Shown here piece after piece: positions 62,015 to 64,000 of a stretch of DNA of 64,000 nucleotides. This DNA is from Brevibacterium sp. (GTDB lineage: Bacteria; Actinomycetota; Actinomycetes; Actinomycetales; Brevibacteriaceae): positions 1 through 64,000 of the forward strand of contig JAKDSA010000002.1 in the NCBI GenBank assembly GCA_030457025.1, given 5' to 3'. The notes beneath the pieces were generated by a model, which was not told where the DNA came from, did no database searches, and worked only from the letters and a program-made list of their open reading frames with translations. The position numbers and the translations under genes are program-made. Numbering within the stretch: the first letter of the stretch is position 1; every line of letters starts with the position of its first letter.

Positions 62015-64000
62015 TTTCTGTTCTTCGTCGTGGCGCCGTTCTTCTCAGAAGCCTTCCGCGCCGCCTTCTCAGCCTTGCGCAGCTGCTTCTCCGGAACCGC
62101 ATAGTCCTGCTGGGCACGGGAGTGACGGTAGTAGTCGGCGGCTTCGGTCTGCCTCTCGGCCTCGACGCCGGTCGCGATCGTGGCGCGGCGATGGTCATCG
62201 CCGTAGCCGAACGAGTCCACCAGATCCAAGGCGTTTGCCGACAGCTTCGCACACAGGCGGTTGAGCGTCTCATTCAGCTGACGGGCCCGCAGCATCGGCA
62301 GGCGACCGTACATGAGGTGCCAGCCCACGTGCTTCTCGATGAGGCTGAGTCCGTAGGCATCGCGCAATCGCCGGAACAGCTTGTTCTGGTCAGGATCCGT
62401 CTGCTCCTTCATCGCCTCGTCGAGGGCCTCCCACTTCTCCAGCTCGACGTAGGCGCGCGCCATGTCAATGAACTCATGCTGGTTGGAGTTGAAGAGGTCC
62501 GCAGCGTCTTCCGCTGACATCTTCGTGGCCGGGCGCAGCGCCTGGGCCAGGTTGGAGACCATGACTTCGAGCCTGGTCTCGAGCAGCGAACGCTGCAGAC
62601 GCCCCGAACGGATCCGCTTTTCGCTGAGGTTGGGGGTGAAGACATCGGAGATCGCGAGACCCGCATTCGCCAGCCCGGTGCGGTAGAGCGTGTGCTCGGC
62701 CGCCTGGGTGCCGATGTAGCGGGCGGCACCGCCGACATCGATATGGGCGAACTCCTTCGCATAATCGCCGAGGAGACGCTTGGCAGCCAGCTGCAGGAGC
62801 ACGGTGTTGTCGCCTTCGAAGGTGGCATAGACGTCGAGGTCAGCGCGCAGACCCACGAGACGATTCTCGGCCATGTAGCCGGCACCGCCGCAGGCCTCCC
62901 GACATTCCTGGATGACGTCGAGGGCCATCCACGTCGTGTCGGCCTTGAACGCCGCCGCCCGGGTTTCGAGTAGGGCGCGATTCTCTTCGCTTCCGTCGGC
63001 GCCGGAGAAGACCTCCTCGAAGGAGGTGAGGAGCTTTTCGTGGGCGAACGCCGAGGCGTAGACCGAGGCGATGGCCGGCATGAGACGGCGCTGATGCTGC
63101 TGATAGTCCAGCAGGGTGGTCTCGTTGATGTCGTCGACGGTGGTGAACTGCTTGCGTTCGAGCCCGTAGCGCACGGCGATGTCGAGGGCCAGCTTCGAGG
63201 CGACGATGGCGGCGCCGTCGAGGGAGACTCGTCCCTGCACCAAGGTCCCGAGCATCGTGAAGAAGCGACGACCCGGGGAATCGATGGGGGAGGAGTATTC
63301 GCCTGCCGCAGTCACAGCACCGTAGCGATCGAGGAGATTGAACCGGGGAATGCGCACCTGATCGAAGACGATCCGACCGTTGTCGACACCCTTGAGGCCG
63401 CCCTTGTATCCGTCGTCCTCAATGCTGATTCCCGGCAGGACCTGGCCGCCTTCGTCGCGGATCGTCACGTAGAAGGCGTGCACACCATGGTTGACTCCGC
63501 CGGTGATGAGCTGGGCGAAGACCACCGCGGCATGCGCGTCACGCGCAGCATTGCCGATGTACTCCTTGGTGGCGGCGCGAAAAGGCGTGTCGATGACGAA
63601 TTCCTCGTCCTCGGCGACGTACGTTGCTGTGGTTCCCACCGCGGCCACATCGGACCCGTGCCCGATCTCCGTCATCGCGAACGACCCCAGCAGTTCGCCC
63701 TTCTGCGCGGCCAGCAGCCAGGCATCGTGCTGTTCAGGATTGCCCAGGTGCAGGATCGCACCTCCGAAGAGTCCGAATTGGACACCGGCCTTGACCTGGA
63801 GGCTGGGGGATGCGGTGACGGTCTCTTCGAAGGCAGCGATGTTCGCCGCATGTTCATTGCGTCCGCCCAAGGATTCCGGCAGGCTGAGCAACGGCAGGCC
63901 CGTATCCGCCATGAGTCCCACACCGGTGAGCGTCTTCGCCCGGGCAGTCTCGAGGTCATCGGCAGGGTCCTCGTGCGTGACCTCGTCATATGCCAGGGTT
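62011..64000 (-). CDS. Acyl-CoA oxidase/dehydrogenase-family protein, 5' end beyond the window
   Basis: This is the C-terminal part of an FAD flavoprotein of the acyl-CoA oxidase branch, which oxidises acyl-CoA and passes electrons to O2 or another acceptor. Visible are the acyl-CoA dehydrogenase middle domain (LLGSFAMTEIGHGSDVAAVGTTA, where the conserved TE...GSD occurs), the helical domain with CREACGGAGYMAENRL and YATFEGDNTVLLQL as the flavin/substrate segment, and an oxidase-type C-terminal helical domain. The frame stays open to position 64000, so the start is missing. The tail is Lys/Arg-rich. The natural substrate is not known. Confidence 0.88.
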   Translation of the reverse strand, partial: TLAYDEVTHEDPADDLETARAKTLTGVGLMADTGLPLLSLPESLGGRNEHAANIAAFEETVTASPSLQVKAGVQFGLFGGAILHLGNPEQHDAWLLAAQKGELLGSFAMTEIGHGSDVAAVGTTATYVAEDEEFVIDTPFRAATKEYIGNAARDAHAAVVFAQLITGGVNHGVHAFYVTIRDEGGQVLPGISIEDDGYKGGLKGVDNGRIVFDQVRIPRFNLLDRYGAVTAAGEYSSPIDSPGRRFFTMLGTLVQGRVSLDGAAIVASKLALDIAVRYGLERKQFTTVDDINETTLLDYQQHQRRLMPAIASVYASAFAHEKLLTSFEEVFSGADGSEENRALLETRAAAFKADTTWMALDVIQECREACGGAGYMAENRLVGLRADLDVYATFEGDNTVLLQLAAKRLLGDYAKEFAHIDVGGAARYIGTQAAEHTLYRTGLANAGLAISDVFTPNLSEKRIRSGRLQRSLLETRLEVMVSNLAQALRPATKMSAEDAADLFNSNQHEFIDMARAYVELEKWEALDEAMKEQTDPDQNKLFRRLRDAYGLSLIEKHVGWHLMYGRLPMLRARQLNETLNRLCAKLSANALDLVDSFGYGDDHRRATIATGVEAERQTEAADYYRHSRAQQDYAVPEKQLRKAEKAARKASEKNGATTKNRK

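Overview
The window is high-GC actinobacterial chromosome. Gene order (uvrB-uvrA-uvrC-rapZ-yvcK-whiA-gap-pgk-tpiA-secG, tkt-tal, ctaB/ctaA, sufR-sufB-sufD-sufC-sufS-sufU-sufT, an ABC-F gene, fabG-fabI) follows the conserved mycobacterial/Micrococcales core. Protein style and the tkt-tal-pgi arrangement suggest Brevibacterium or a close relative. That is an inference from gene content, not from a marker gene; no rRNA or tRNA gene was seen.

Layout. 0-5 kb: coaE-GrpB fusion, uvrB, then terC behind a probable yybP-ykoY manganese riboswitch, and a YciI-like gene. 5-15.4 kb: a Ski2-like helicase, uvrA-uvrC, and rapZ-yvcK-whiA. 15.4-18.7 kb: gap-pgk-tpiA-secG. On the minus strand, 18.8-23.6 kb holds tkt-tal-pgi, without zwf or opcA. 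23.6-28.3 kb: ctaB, two decayed genes, and an ABC transporter joined to ctaA. 28.3-34.9 kb: the suf operon for Fe-S assembly, led by sufR and carrying an internal Rieske-type ferredoxin. 35-42.9 kb: RNase HI with an odd tail, ABC-F, SURF1 and two small genes, fabG-fabI, sixA, serB, and an unrecognised gene. 43-51.5 kb: ABC ATPase-TSUP-SpoU methyltransferase, an ECF sigma factor, a DinB-like thiol-transferase family protein, a phosphatase-family protein, YbaK, L31 type B, pyridoxal kinase, trmL and a methyltransferase. 51.8-59.4 kb: a DUF222-HNH protein, then the imuA'-imuB-dnaE2 mutasome. 59.5-64 kb: metY-metX and an acyl-CoA oxidase that runs off the end.

Most of the DNA is housekeeping. No phage, CRISPR array, biosynthetic cluster or intact IS element was found. 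The best signals are regulatory or structural. A perfect LexA-type SOS box sits inside what looks like the leaderless promoter of the mutasome operon. The same TANNNT-N6-8-start layout recurs before about ten genes, pointing to widespread leaderless mRNAs. A palindrome with core GTCCCCGCGGGGAC is present five times, once in frame inside the RNase H linker. Two decayed genes each carry an in-frame TGA, apparently in place of Trp, plus a frameshift. Several short tandem duplications span or abut stop codons.

Functionally, nucleotide excision repair (uvrABC) and damage-induced mutagenesis (imuA'-imuB-dnaE2) are both here, along with lower glycolysis, the non-oxidative pentose phosphate branch, haem A synthesis (ctaB, ctaA, surf1), Fe-S assembly, type II fatty acid synthesis, and methionine synthesis by direct sulfhydrylation.
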